DNA of 64,000 nucleotides. Source: Kineothrix sp. MB12-C1 (lineage in GTDB: Bacteria; Bacillota; Clostridia; Lachnospirales; Lachnospiraceae). The notes below the pieces were generated by a model that was given only the letters and a program-made list of their open reading frames with translations, was not told the DNA's origin and did no database searches. The first letter of the stretch is position 1, and each line of letters opens with the position of its first letter. Location: assembly GCF_030863805.1 (NCBI RefSeq), contig NZ_CP132957.1:1612001-1676000 (forward strand), read 5' to 3'. The translations under genes and the position numbers were made by a program. Shown one piece after another: positions 46,640-55,956 of this stretch.

Positions 46640-47635
46640 CTATCCTTCTTCCTCCAATTGCATCTTCATAATATTATCCAAAAACCATGCATTTGTGTTT
46701 GCATGGCGCCCTTTTTCATCTTCAATATCTACCCGCAGGTAACCTTCTTTTCCGCTTATCACAAATTCCGCTTCCTGTAGCAATTCTCCCTCCGATGCCG
46801 CCAGCCTGTGGCAATTCCTTCCCTGGGTCCTGACATAGATTTTCTTCACAGGACTGCATTTAATTATGAGCCTGTTCCCGGACAAAGTAATCTTTGCAAA
46901 TTCCGGTCCCATGGAAGAATAAAATAAACCCTTCTTCAATGCCTCCATAATTTCCGGATAGTTAAGTTCCTTTGCATAAATCATGGTAAATCCCCCAAAA
47001 GAATCATTAAAAGGATGGCCTTGAGGATAGCTGTTATGGTTATCATCGGACGCAACACAAAAAATCCGCTGTCCTTCCCTCAACATTTCATCATATGCCT
47101 GGGGGTGATATCCATATAGACCGTCCAATTCACAGCCATGGTTATAGATTTCCATTCCCCACAACCCCTTAAGTCCGGTGTAATCTGAGCAGGACTGCAA
47201 CGACCAATAAGGGTGGTTATAACATGCCAGAAATCCCATTGTATTCATTTCATCTATGTAACGGTTAATATATTCCATATCATAATATTTCCGTTCAGGC
47301 TGCAACTTTGTTATACTCTCCTCGGAGTGTGTATGAGGGACCGTATCGTACAGATTGATATGATACGTCTTAATCCTCGAAAAATCCCATTGGACATTGC
47401 CGAACTCATTAATATCCACCTCCATGGCAGAAATCGCAAGAAAATCTTTATCGCTTAAATGAGAAAAATTATGATACTGTCTGTGATCTGTGTAAGCGAC
47501 CACCGCATAACCCTGTTCTTTGTAAATTTCTTTAACTTCCTCCGGCGTAAGTTCACCATCCGAGTATGTAGTATGGCAATGCAGGTTAGCTTTATAATAA
47601 TTTCCCTGCTCAGGAAGTAATTGTATCTCTTTCAT
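46640..47635 (-). CDS. PHP-domain metal-dependent hydrolase
   Basis: A 331-residue cytoplasmic protein. The PHP metal ligands are visible: ANLHCHTTYSDG (His19, His21, Asp), VVAYTDHRQYH (Asp, His), CYNHPYWS (His), and VASDDNHNS (Asp, His). The family covers phosphoesterases of small molecules, such as histidinol phosphate or nucleotides. Residues after about 265 form a small beta domain of unknown role. Position within a glycan operon, 15 bases after the MFS gene, suggests it removes a phosphate or ester from an imported sugar; this is inference. Confidence 0.82.
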   Translation of the reverse strand: MKEIQLLPEQGNYYKANLHCHTTYSDGELTPEEVKEIYKEQGYAVVAYTDHRQYHNFSHLSDKDFLAISAMEVDINEFGNVQWDFSRIKTYHINLYDTVPHTHSEESITKLQPERKYYDMEYINRYIDEMNTMGFLACYNHPYWSLQSCSDYTGLKGLWGMEIYNHGCELDGLYGYHPQAYDEMLREGQRIFCVASDDNHNSYPQGHPFNDSFGGFTMIYAKELNYPEIMEALKKGLFYSSMGPEFAKITLSGNRLIIKCSPVKKIYVRTQGRNCHRLAASEGELLQEAEFVISGKEGYLRVDIEDEKGRHANTNAWFLDNIMKMQLEEEG

Positions 47636-47650
47636 CTCATTGGTCCTTTC

Positions 47651-48898
47651 CTAATGACGCGATAGATAATTAAATAAATAGCTTTTCCATTTTACAACGG
47701 CTGCCAGACAACAGATTGCCGCTACTCCCGCACCGAACGCCCATAGCAGGATGGTCACATTCCATCCCCATCTTTCCGACAGAGCACCGATTCCGTAGGT
47801 AGACAGTGCACTGCCTAAATAAACTGTGGAATTCAGGATACCGGATACTGTGGATGCCTTTCCTATTCCCCCGAATCGGGAAGGCAGTACGGCAATCAGC
47901 ATCGTATTGACCGCCATCATAGCGGTAGTCCCCATTGCCAGCATGGCAAGCGACAACAGCAGGCTTCTGCCGGAGCTTCCCCATAAGATTAACAACAGTC
48001 CTCCGCAGATAAGAAAAAAAATACCCGATGTTCTTATCTCCCCTTTTCCCCAGTTCCTATCCACAAATGCCGCAAGCCAGACTCCTGCCAGATTCGACAG
48101 GGGAATGAGCATAGTGCTTAATACGGCTGCTGACGAACTCATAGCAAAATTCTCTCCGATATATACCGGTACCCATGTAGTAACTCCATCTTTCAGCGCC
48201 CCCTGCACCAATAAGGCTATCATCACAAGGATCAATCCCGAACCTACAAATGAGAGCCTTTTTCCCCCGAATCCTCCGCCATACTCCGTCCTGCTCCTGT
48301 CAATACGTATCATTTTGCGTTCCAGACAGAACATTCCTATCATCCACACCAGGGACATTGCCAGAAGTACCCCGGAAGCAATGGCAAATACCGGCCTCCA
48401 CTTACCTGCCGCAATCACGGCTGCGGTCATTCCGTAAGCCATCATCGTTCCAACCGGAACCGCAGAATTCAGAAACAGACATACCTTAATCCGGACATCT
48501 TCTTCCAGATAATCCACCACAATTCTTATCATAGGTGACCAGATAAACGCCTGCGCCAAACCATTGATACTCCACAGGATCATCATGCCTCCGGCCTCAT
48601 GGGCTCTCCACATCCCTGCATTTACCAACCCGGTGGTAAACAGGCCGCCGAACACCATCCATTTGGGCGAAAGCCTGTCTCCCAGAAACCCGCTGATCAA
48701 CTGCCCCAGCCCGTAAGTGAAAAAGAAGCCCGTTCCAACTGCTCCCGCCTGTTCCTTTGTGAATCTCTCTGCCCGTATAATTTCTGCCAGGGAAGCCATA
48801 TAATTCAGCCTTCCTAAATATGCAGAGATATACACAACCCAGCATAATACGGAAAGAAGCAGAATTTCTTTTCGTCCCTGGGACTTCCTAATGCTCAT
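47651..48898 (-). CDS. MFS transporter
   Basis: A 415-residue, twelve-helix permease. Helix 1-2 GRLNYMASLAEII, the motif SGFLGDRLSPKWMVFGG at the loop 2-3, and pairs of glycine-rich helices point to the organophosphate:phosphate antiporter/GlpT-like branch. It sits between the ABC permease genes and the PHP gene with 4-15 base spacing, so it is part of the same transcript. A second transporter in an ABC operon may take a different sugar form or export a product. Confidence 0.85.
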   Translation of the reverse strand: MSIRKSQGRKEILLLSVLCWVVYISAYLGRLNYMASLAEIIRAERFTKEQAGAVGTGFFFTYGLGQLISGFLGDRLSPKWMVFGGLFTTGLVNAGMWRAHEAGGMMILWSINGLAQAFIWSPMIRIVVDYLEEDVRIKVCLFLNSAVPVGTMMAYGMTAAVIAAGKWRPVFAIASGVLLAMSLVWMIGMFCLERKMIRIDRSRTEYGGGFGGKRLSFVGSGLILVMIALLVQGALKDGVTTWVPVYIGENFAMSSSAAVLSTMLIPLSNLAGVWLAAFVDRNWGKGEIRTSGIFFLICGGLLLILWGSSGRSLLLSLAMLAMGTTAMMAVNTMLIAVLPSRFGGIGKASTVSGILNSTVYLGSALSTYGIGALSERWGWNVTILLWAFGAGVAAICCLAAVVKWKSYLFNYLSRH

Positions 48899-48902
48899 AA
48901 CA

Positions 48903-49751
48903 TCAACCCTTTACTCCGGTATTGGATACGCCTTCCACAAAATATTTCTGCGAAAAGAAGAACAGCACCAGAATAGGGATAAGTACGATAGTGGCTGCCG
49001 ACATCTGCAATGCCGGATCCGTCACTTGTCCTTCGGTAAAGAGTTTGATTCCTACGGACAACATCTGCTTCTCAATAGATGTAATAAATAAATATGGTCC
49101 CATATAGTCATTCCATGACCATACGAATGTGAAAAGAACCATAGTAACTATCGAAGGCTTGGCAAGAGGCAGAACAATTCTTGAATAAATCTGGAAGTGG
49201 TTGCATCCGTCGATCTCGGCTGCCTCACTCAAAGAATCCGGTATGGATACAAATGCCTGCCTTACCATAAATACAAAATAAACATCAAAAGTAGCAGGTA
49301 ATACAAGCGACCACATCTTATCAATAATATCAATCTGTTTGAAGATAATATATCTCGGTATGAGCATAATATCTCCCGGAATCATCAGCGCCGATAACAG
49401 CATCAAGAATACTATATTTCTTCCCTGAAATTTAATCTTAGCAAATGCATAAGCGGTGATTGTAACAACGAATATTTTCAATAAAATTGTAGTAACTGTC
49501 ATTACTATCGTATTGATATACCATCTACCGAAATTATAGTAAGGATCTCCGAATAAATCCGTGTAGTTGCTCAGTACAATTTTATCCGGAATCAGTTTGA
49601 TCGGATACTGCAAAACTTCACCAGATATCTTAAAGGAGGAAGACAGCATAAACAAAAACGGATAGATACAAAGAATACCGATTCCAATTAACACTGCTGT
49701 AATTACCCAGGAAGTAATTTTCTCCCGTATCACATAGTTATCTTTTTTCAA
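48903..49751 (-). CDS. Carbohydrate ABC transporter permease (MalG type)
   Basis: A 282-residue membrane protein with six helices and the ABC-contact loop EAAEIDGCNHFQIYSRIVLP. Starts at TTG with AGGAGG 7 bases upstream; a longer frame that overlaps the previous gene lacks such a site. It forms a pair with the MalF-type gene just upstream. No ATPase gene is in the operon, so a shared MsmK-type ATPase is expected. Confidence 0.93.
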   Translation of the reverse strand: MKKDNYVIREKITSWVITAVLIGIGILCIYPFLFMLSSSFKISGEVLQYPIKLIPDKIVLSNYTDLFGDPYYNFGRWYINTIVMTVTTILLKIFVVTITAYAFAKIKFQGRNIVFLMLLSALMIPGDIMLIPRYIIFKQIDIIDKMWSLVLPATFDVYFVFMVRQAFVSIPDSLSEAAEIDGCNHFQIYSRIVLPLAKPSIVTMVLFTFVWSWNDYMGPYLFITSIEKQMLSVGIKLFTEGQVTDPALQMSAATIVLIPILVLFFFSQKYFVEGVSNTGVKG

Positions 49752-49762
49752 ACTTATACCTC

Positions 49763-50668
49763 CTAATAGTTGACCCATTTATTCTGTCCTCTCCACTGTA
49801 TTACAGTGAATACCAATACAATAAGGAACATGACGAGTGCCTGTGCACTGGCATACCCTGTCTGGAAATTAGAAAAGGACGTACGTATGATATTAATAGA
49901 CATAACGGTAGTTGACTGTCCCGGCCCGCCTGCAGTCAATGCCTGTATAGTGGTAAAGTTCTGAAGCGATGTAATAACGGAACTAATCATCAAAAAGAAA
50001 GTTGTGGGGGACACCATAGGAATCACAATATGACGAATTCTCTGCATCTTGGTGGCACCATCGATTTGAGCTGCCTCTATAAGACTGTTATCCACATTTT
50101 GCAACGCCGCAAGATAAGTAATGAAATTAAGTCCCAGTCCTTTCCATACGGCAATTACTACAACTGTTGGCAGCGCCGTATGCAGTCCATATAATAAATA
50201 TGGAGGATTCTCCATTCCCAGTCTCATAAGCAGATTTATTACCGGTCCTCCGGGACCTAACAGAAGTTTGAATACCACTGCTACCGCCACCATATTAGAT
50301 ACATATGGAAGAAAGAACATGGAACGGACAAGCTTCTTAAAATGAATCCCTTTGTTAACAAGATATGCTATGACAAATCCACAGACCATGATCAAAGGCA
50401 CATAGATCAAAGAATACAGGCCTGTTCTTCCAAGAGCTGCCAACGCATACTCATCCCGAAAGAACTTTACAAAGTTCTGAAACCCTACGAATGTAGCATT
50501 CTGTATCTTACTGATGTAGCTTACATCTGTAAATCCAAGTACCATGGCTATCAAAAAGGGAAATCCCTGAAAGATGAAAAAACCTGCGAGATAAGGGAGA
50601 ATAAACAGATAACCATAGATATTTTCTTTTTTCTGTCTGCTATATTTTCTTTTTTTTACAGTCTCCAT
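49763..50668 (-). CDS. Carbohydrate ABC transporter permease (MalF type)
   Basis: A 301-residue permease with six helices. The coupling loop is EAAQIDGATKMQRIRHIVIP. YLFILPYLAGFFIFQGFPF at the N-terminus is typical of the sugar-transport UgpA/LacF group. GGAGAATCAAAGGGC precedes the ATG. It is separated from the binding-protein gene by a stem-loop. Confidence 0.94.
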   Translation of the reverse strand: METVKKRKYSRQKKENIYGYLFILPYLAGFFIFQGFPFLIAMVLGFTDVSYISKIQNATFVGFQNFVKFFRDEYALAALGRTGLYSLIYVPLIMVCGFVIAYLVNKGIHFKKLVRSMFFLPYVSNMVAVAVVFKLLLGPGGPVINLLMRLGMENPPYLLYGLHTALPTVVVIAVWKGLGLNFITYLAALQNVDNSLIEAAQIDGATKMQRIRHIVIPMVSPTTFFLMISSVITSLQNFTTIQALTAGGPGQSTTVMSINIIRTSFSNFQTGYASAQALVMFLIVLVFTVIQWRGQNKWVNY

Positions 50669-50697
50669 GCCCTTTGATTCTCCTTTTTTATTAACAA

Positions 50698-50726
50698 AAC
50701 AGGGATCCGCACCGCAGATCCCTGTT
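50698..50726 (-). other. Intercistronic stem-loop between binding-protein and permease genes
   Basis: AACAGGGATC and GATCCCTGTT are perfect 10-bp arms with a 9-base loop, in the 62-base gap. T residues follow on the minus strand (TTTTGTT), so it may be a partial terminator that gives more binding protein than permease. Confidence 0.75.
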
Positions 50727-50730
50727 GCTG

Positions 50731-52155
50731 CTATTGCTCCTGCTCGATTGCTTCTTTGGCCCGTGCAGCAATTTTGCTGATTGCCGAATCAATATCCTGT
50801 GCCCCTTGTCCGTATAATTGACCTTCTTCAATAATAATCTGACTGATTTCCGAAGAACCTGCTCCTATTATTTTCTCTGACAATGCTTTTCTATTACTGT
50901 CGAACCATGCCGCCTTAAAGTCCTCTACTGTCAAGGAATCGAATTCAAATGGCTTAGCAAGACTGTTCTCAATGTAATCTGCAATTTCTTCATCTGTCAG
51001 ATCCACTCTTGCCGGCACACGTCCGAATCCTAAGGTATACTGATTCTCTGCCATACACGCTGCCGCCGCAAAAGCTGCTTCCTTATTTTTGCTGGTAGAA
51101 GGAACCGCATAACATCCGGGTACCGTTAGTGTAGTAGGTTCTTGCCCCTCCGGATATGGCATAGGAAGAAGACCCACTGTCCAATCCCTTGGATATTTCT
51201 CAAAGTTGTTCAGAATGGAAGTTGTCCATCCGCCGCACATAAACATACCATATTGTCCTGAGGTAACAAATGCATTCCATGGCGTATTGGACGCCTTAAA
51301 ATCAAGAATGTTCTGCTGTATCTTCTCATCATTTCCAAGCCCGTAGAAGAATTCCAAACTTTCTTTGAATAACGGGTCTTCGAAATTGCCGGAACCATCC
51401 GCTTTATAAGGATTCCATCCCTTCTGAAGAGCATACATGTAGTTATAGCAGTCATAATCTAACATCAAGGAGCCATAGATTCCCTTTGAAGAATCAGTTA
51501 GCTGTTTTGCTGTCTCTATATATTTTTCCCATGTCCAGCCTTCTGCCGTAGGATAAGGAACTCCTGCATCATCGAAGATCTGTTTATTATATAAAGTAAT
51601 CCAGATATCGCTGAATGCCGGCAATCCATATACTTGTCCGTCAAAGTTAGGCAGATAGTCTCCGAATATGCTGTCCATATCATAGTTCGCTGAGGCTGCC
51701 AGCTCATCCATAGGTGTCAGCACGCCCGCGTTATAAAATGGCTTTAGTCCCGGTACTGTGTTATAGATGATATCGATTTCATCTCCTGCCATAAGGCTTA
51801 CCAAAGTTTTATCCAATTCGCCTGACGGAGTGTTGGGAATGATGGTAAATTCTATTTCGATTCCCGTTTTCTCTTTAACCAACTCTATCAGTTCCAAGTT
51901 CTCTTCCCCGGTACTCGCCGTCTGTGTGGTGGCATATTTTAACTTAACTCCCTCAAACGGCCTTTCATCCTCCACTTCTTCCGTTTCTGACTCCGACTCC
52001 GTCACCTGGCTCTGTGCTGTTTCCGTCTCCTCGCTGACCTGTGCCGCCGGCTCCGTTTCGGAAGCTGTGCTGCCGGAACATCCGATCAATGCACCTAAAG
52101 TAGTTGCAGCAGCAAGACAGATTCCCATAATCTTTTTCCATATCCTTCTTTTCAT
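50731..52155 (-). CDS. Extracellular solute-binding lipoprotein (family 1)
   Basis: A 474-residue lipoprotein with signal peptide and lipobox ALIGC (Cys26), then an acidic serine/glutamate-rich linker (about 30-68), then the bacterial sugar-binding fold (EKTGIEIEFTIIPNTPSGE, VYGLPAFSDIWITLYNKQIF). It catches an oligosaccharide outside the cell and hands it to the two permeases. It is the first structural gene downstream of the two-component genes. Confidence 0.94.
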   Translation of the reverse strand: MKRRIWKKIMGICLAAATTLGALIGCSGSTASETEPAAQVSEETETAQSQVTESESETEEVEDERPFEGVKLKYATTQTASTGEENLELIELVKEKTGIEIEFTIIPNTPSGELDKTLVSLMAGDEIDIIYNTVPGLKPFYNAGVLTPMDELAASANYDMDSIFGDYLPNFDGQVYGLPAFSDIWITLYNKQIFDDAGVPYPTAEGWTWEKYIETAKQLTDSSKGIYGSLMLDYDCYNYMYALQKGWNPYKADGSGNFEDPLFKESLEFFYGLGNDEKIQQNILDFKASNTPWNAFVTSGQYGMFMCGGWTTSILNNFEKYPRDWTVGLLPMPYPEGQEPTTLTVPGCYAVPSTSKNKEAAFAAAACMAENQYTLGFGRVPARVDLTDEEIADYIENSLAKPFEFDSLTVEDFKAAWFDSNRKALSEKIIGAGSSEISQIIIEEGQLYGQGAQDIDSAISKIAARAKEAIEQEQ

Positions 52156-52244
52156 GTTTAACCTCCCTAAAAGAATTATTGTTATAACCTTATTCTAATT
52201 GTGCGGCAACACATTTTCCATAGTCTGGATTTTACTTTTATGGT

Positions 52245-54095
52245 CTATATTTGTCTTTCCTCGGATAAGATCAGCGGGATTGTGACAGCCACTACCGTTC
52301 CCCGGTTCTTACTGCTTCTTATGCTTACCGCATTGCTTAAGCCGAAATAAAGTTTAATCCGCTCGCTGATACTGTGCAAGCCGATTCCTGTTCCTTTTTT
52401 CCTGCTGCTCTCCTCTATATCCGGCAAACTGCCTTGCTCTATCTGTATCCGGATTCTCTGCAGATGCACCCGATCTATCCCCGCTCCGTTATCTATGATT
52501 TCGAACCTGATAATATCCTTGAACACCTTAACTCTGACCCATATTTTAAGGACATGGTCTATTCCTTCCAGAGCATACATAAAACAATTTTCAACCGCAG
52601 GCTGCAGCAACAGCTTTATGGTCATGTAATTTCTTATTTCCTCATAATTTACCAAAAGCTCAAACTCCACCCTTTCCTTATATCGCACTTTCTGGATATT
52701 GATATAGGACATCAGGTGTTCAATTTCCTGCTGTATGCGTACAATAATTTTTCCGCCGTTTACCGAAAGCCGGTACATTCTTCCCAAAGAAGCCGCCAGT
52801 CTTCCAATTTCAGGGATTCCTGCCTCGGAAGACTTCCACACGATATTCTCCAGAGTATTATATAAAAAGTGGGGGTTGACCTGTCCCATAATCACTTCCA
52901 GCTCCAACTGTTTTTTCTTCTTCTCGGTCTCCACCCTATCCTTAACATACTGATTTATCTGCCGGAGCATGGAGTTATAATACCTCCCCATTTCCTGAAT
53001 CTCACCTTCACCTGTCATATCCACATAAGCATCCATGGTTCCATCATATACTTCCTGCATAGATTCTTTCAGCAAGGTAATAGGCTTTAAAAACCGCCTC
53101 GATATGAACAAGATAATGAAGAAACAAATGAAAGTACACAGGGTCAGCACCAGAATAATCTGCAAAAACAAGGTATCAATAGATTTTGTTACAGCAGATA
53201 AGGGACTCACCGCTATGATTTTCCAATCAACATTTTCCACCAACCGTGTAGATACCAGATATTTTCTTCCGCCTTCACTCAATTCAAAGCTGCCGCTTTG
53301 CATCTCTTCCTGACGGCTCATGACTTTTATAATCAAAGGGTCCCTTTCCTGGTCCGTGATCATCGGCAGACTGCTGGATGAGATAATGTTTCCTTCATTG
53401 TCAACTACAAAGATAACCGCATCTTCCCCCAAATCTTCTTTTGCGGTAAGACTTTTGTACTTTTCCCATATCTGCGCTTCAGGTATCACAAAAATATGTA
53501 CACAGTTCACATTACCCGAATAGAAATTAACAATTCTTCTCGTTCCCACCAGCACTTTATCCTGTCTTGGGTCGCCTGTCTTTTCCGAAACAAAATAATT
53601 ATCCTCCAGGAGATGCCAGATAATCTTAGACAGATTGTTTACATTTTTCACATCCATATCTGCAAGCTTTTTTAAGACCTCTGTTTGGTCCATAAGAGGA
53701 TCGCTGAAATTAAGAATTTCATCATATTTGGTAAGCACTGCCTTAATTCTGATATTATTCCCTAATGGGTCACTGTTGCCAAACATAAGAAGAATCCTCT
53801 GAATATCGCGTATCATATCCAGTGGTTCATCATTATACCTCTTTTGGGTATATGCCTGAAAGGATGCGTCATAAGCGTATTGGTTGGAAACGTTGGTAAC
53901 ATTGTTCATCAATTGTTCAATGTTCCTCGCCACAAGTTCCAGCCTCTGCTGTGCATTCTCCACCGCCTGCTGTTCCATCTCTCCTCTGTTTAAACCGAAT
54001 AAAACCGCCATCACGAAAAGCAGCGGAAACAGCACTCCAAGAATGATATAGAATATCAACTGCCTTTTTAAACTTTTAGCAAAATAGGAAATCAT
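52245..54095 (-). CDS. YesM-type sensor histidine kinase
   Basis: A 616-residue kinase: membrane helix about 12-32, an extracellular Cache-like domain of about 35-295, second helix about 302-325, HAMP (FISRRFLKPITLLKESM), then His_kinase QVNPHFLYNTLENIVW with the phospho-acceptor His near 409, and an ATPase domain with ENCFMYALEG and IDNGAGIDRV and GTGIGLHSI. This is the LytS/YesM class that regulates sugar-uptake operons. Start overlaps the response-regulator stop by four bases. Confidence 0.94.
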   Translation of the reverse strand: MISYFAKSLKRQLIFYIILGVLFPLLFVMAVLFGLNRGEMEQQAVENAQQRLELVARNIEQLMNNVTNVSNQYAYDASFQAYTQKRYNDEPLDMIRDIQRILLMFGNSDPLGNNIRIKAVLTKYDEILNFSDPLMDQTEVLKKLADMDVKNVNNLSKIIWHLLEDNYFVSEKTGDPRQDKVLVGTRRIVNFYSGNVNCVHIFVIPEAQIWEKYKSLTAKEDLGEDAVIFVVDNEGNIISSSSLPMITDQERDPLIIKVMSRQEEMQSGSFELSEGGRKYLVSTRLVENVDWKIIAVSPLSAVTKSIDTLFLQIILVLTLCTFICFFIILFISRRFLKPITLLKESMQEVYDGTMDAYVDMTGEGEIQEMGRYYNSMLRQINQYVKDRVETEKKKKQLELEVIMGQVNPHFLYNTLENIVWKSSEAGIPEIGRLAASLGRMYRLSVNGGKIIVRIQQEIEHLMSYINIQKVRYKERVEFELLVNYEEIRNYMTIKLLLQPAVENCFMYALEGIDHVLKIWVRVKVFKDIIRFEIIDNGAGIDRVHLQRIRIQIEQGSLPDIEESSRKKGTGIGLHSISERIKLYFGLSNAVSIRSSKNRGTVVAVTIPLILSEERQI

Positions 54096-55711
54096 AATAT
54101 ATACCCCGTATGCATATTACGGTATTCATTAGGACTTACCCCGTAATATTTTCGAAAAACTTTAATAAAGTTAGAAACATCCGCATATCCGGTAAGTTCC
54201 GCAATATGATATATTTTGAGAGCCGGATCCATCAGCAGCTCTTTGCTTTTTTCCATTCGTTTCTGTGTTATGTAATCGCTGAAATTATACCCGGTCTCCC
54301 GTTTGAACCTTTTTGACAAATACGCTGAATTCTTTTTCACATGCTCAGCGACCGAATCAAGAGAGATACCGTTGGAACAATATTCCTTATCCACATAGTC
54401 CTTGACCGTCTGTACCAAGTTATTTGTAATCTTCCCACTTTCCTGATAACCGGCAATTTCCTCTGCCAAGAACTTAAGCACTATAATCAGAAATTCTTCC
54501 TTATCTTTCAGGGATATAATGTAGTCGATATCTTTATAATGATAATCCGATTTCTCCATCAGCTCTTCCAGGCGAATCTGATAATTTTGAAGGCTCCACC
54601 TGGATATCTGATATAAGGCCTCCAGAGCAATCCTGTCAATATAGCTGTAATCCCTTACCATTTTATCCTTGAACTGACTTAGGACACGATGAATTTCCTC
54701 TCTGACTCCATCCATATCTTGCCTTGTCAGATAGCACATGATTTTCTCAAGTTCGAAGAAGCTGATATCATAAAGGTCTTTCCCGTAATATTCCAAATCA
54801 GGATAGAGCACAATACTTAGATTTCCCAAAAAGATCTTCTGTCTGACACAGCGCTTTGCCTGATCATACCCTCTCGAAATGCTGCTCACCTGCCGGCAGA
54901 CATCGCTGATTCCTACGGATAACTCCACACCGTATAAGTCAAAAATCTCCGACTGCAGTTCCTGAAAATATTTGAGCATCGCATCCTTCCACTCTATATC
55001 CTTAGATACTTCAATAACAGAAGTCACCTGTCCGGAAAAATCTTCAAAGAAATAAGCCTTATATCCTGTCTCCCTGATATTACAGTATCCCAGCATATTC
55101 CTCTGCCTGCTCAATTCTTCTGTCCCTGATATTTTTCCCTGTTTTTCTTTGTGTATATCGAGCACGGCTATTACAAAGTTGTGAAAAGACAGACCGAGCC
55201 CATCCTTTAATATTTTATAACGGTCATCAAAAGCGACCCCATGCAGAAGCTCATTCAAAATCCTTCCATATTGCAGATCTTTTGCCTCTCTTGCTTCTTT
55301 CTTCAGATCCTCTACTTCTTTTTCTTGCTCCTTCTCCTTATCTAATTGCTCCTTGATTTTCAAGAATGTTGCCTCAAATTCATCCAGATCCGTAGGCTTC
55401 AGCAAATATTCCACCACTTGGTTTTTTATGGCCACCTTAAGATATTCAAAATCATTATATCCGCTTAATATAATGACTTTAATATCAGGATAATTTCGAT
55501 TCAGCTCCTCCATCAGCCCGATTCCATCCATATGGGGCATTCTGATATCGGACAATACCACATTGGGAGGATCTTTCTTGATCAAAGCAAGTGCCTCAAG
55601 GCCGTCCGACGCTTGTCCTGTAACGGAGAATCCCCACCGTTCCCAGGGAATCGATCTTGCCATCCCATTCAAAATATCCGGCTCATCGTCCACAAGTAAA
55701 AGTTTATACAT
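54092..55711 (-). CDS. YesN-type response regulator with AraC DNA-binding domain
   Basis: A 539-residue regulator. Receiver domain at 1-120 with LLVDDEPDIL, phospho-acceptor Asp55 in VLSDIRMPHMDG and LLKPTD. The middle (about 140-400) is a helical domain of unknown role found in the YesN family. The C-terminal AraC helix-turn-helix pair covers about 430-535 (ISLDSVAEHVKKNSAYLSK, IYHIAELTGYADVSNFIKVF). The start at 55711 follows AAGGAG; upstream in-frame codons lack a site. It most likely activates the downstream transport operon. Confidence 0.94.
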   Translation of the reverse strand: MYKLLLVDDEPDILNGMARSIPWERWGFSVTGQASDGLEALALIKKDPPNVVLSDIRMPHMDGIGLMEELNRNYPDIKVIILSGYNDFEYLKVAIKNQVVEYLLKPTDLDEFEATFLKIKEQLDKEKEQEKEVEDLKKEAREAKDLQYGRILNELLHGVAFDDRYKILKDGLGLSFHNFVIAVLDIHKEKQGKISGTEELSRQRNMLGYCNIRETGYKAYFFEDFSGQVTSVIEVSKDIEWKDAMLKYFQELQSEIFDLYGVELSVGISDVCRQVSSISRGYDQAKRCVRQKIFLGNLSIVLYPDLEYYGKDLYDISFFELEKIMCYLTRQDMDGVREEIHRVLSQFKDKMVRDYSYIDRIALEALYQISRWSLQNYQIRLEELMEKSDYHYKDIDYIISLKDKEEFLIIVLKFLAEEIAGYQESGKITNNLVQTVKDYVDKEYCSNGISLDSVAEHVKKNSAYLSKRFKRETGYNFSDYITQKRMEKSKELLMDPALKIYHIAELTGYADVSNFIKVFRKYYGVSPNEYRNMHTGYIL

Positions 55712-55760
55712 ACTTTTCTCCTTTTTTGGTATCTTAATCTGCATAATAATATTTATTATA

Positions 55761-55786
55761 ACATGACTTTGGGACCCTGATATCAT
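55761..55786. repeat. Fragment of the MITE-like element
   Basis: ACATGACTTTGGGACCC (17 bases) is the exact reverse complement of 41098-41114, followed by TGATATCAT as at the end of that element. It lies just upstream of the response regulator gene. Confidence 0.65.
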
Positions 55787-55804
55787 ATTATTACGGACAG
55801 AACA

Positions 55805-55883
55805 GAACAAAAGTGTGCTTCGCCCACTCTCGCGATTTAAACTTTTAGCAGCACAGCTTTTGTTCCGCGCGCATAGCTGCGCA
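55805..55883. repeat. Hairpin repeat, GAACAAAAG...CTTTTGTTC family
   Basis: GAACAAAAGTGTGC and GCACAGCTTTTGTTC are near-complementary ends around a 31-base middle. The left 19 bases recur exactly at 60785-60803; the right end (55858-55883) recurs at 23820-23845. Confidence 0.65.
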
Positions 55884-55889
55884 TTAATC

Positions 55890-55923
55890 GGTTCTTTAAT
55901 AAGAGCACTTTCCTATTAAAGAA
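55890..55923. repeat. 11-bp inverted repeat upstream of the MerR gene terminator
   Basis: GTTCTTTAATA and TATTAAAGAAC surround AGAGCACTTTCC. A similar layout (ATGTAA, CAGAAACACTTTCCC, ATTACAT) is at 56623-56650. Confidence 0.5.
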
Positions 55924-55956
55924 CAAAAGCCCTCAATCAAACGATTGAAGGCTTTT
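55924..55956. terminator. Terminator overlapping the MerR gene stop
   Basis: AAAAGCCCTCAATC and GATTGAAGGCTTTT with a 5-base loop and T runs on both sides. The right arm includes the last codons of the MerR-like gene. Confidence 0.85.
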
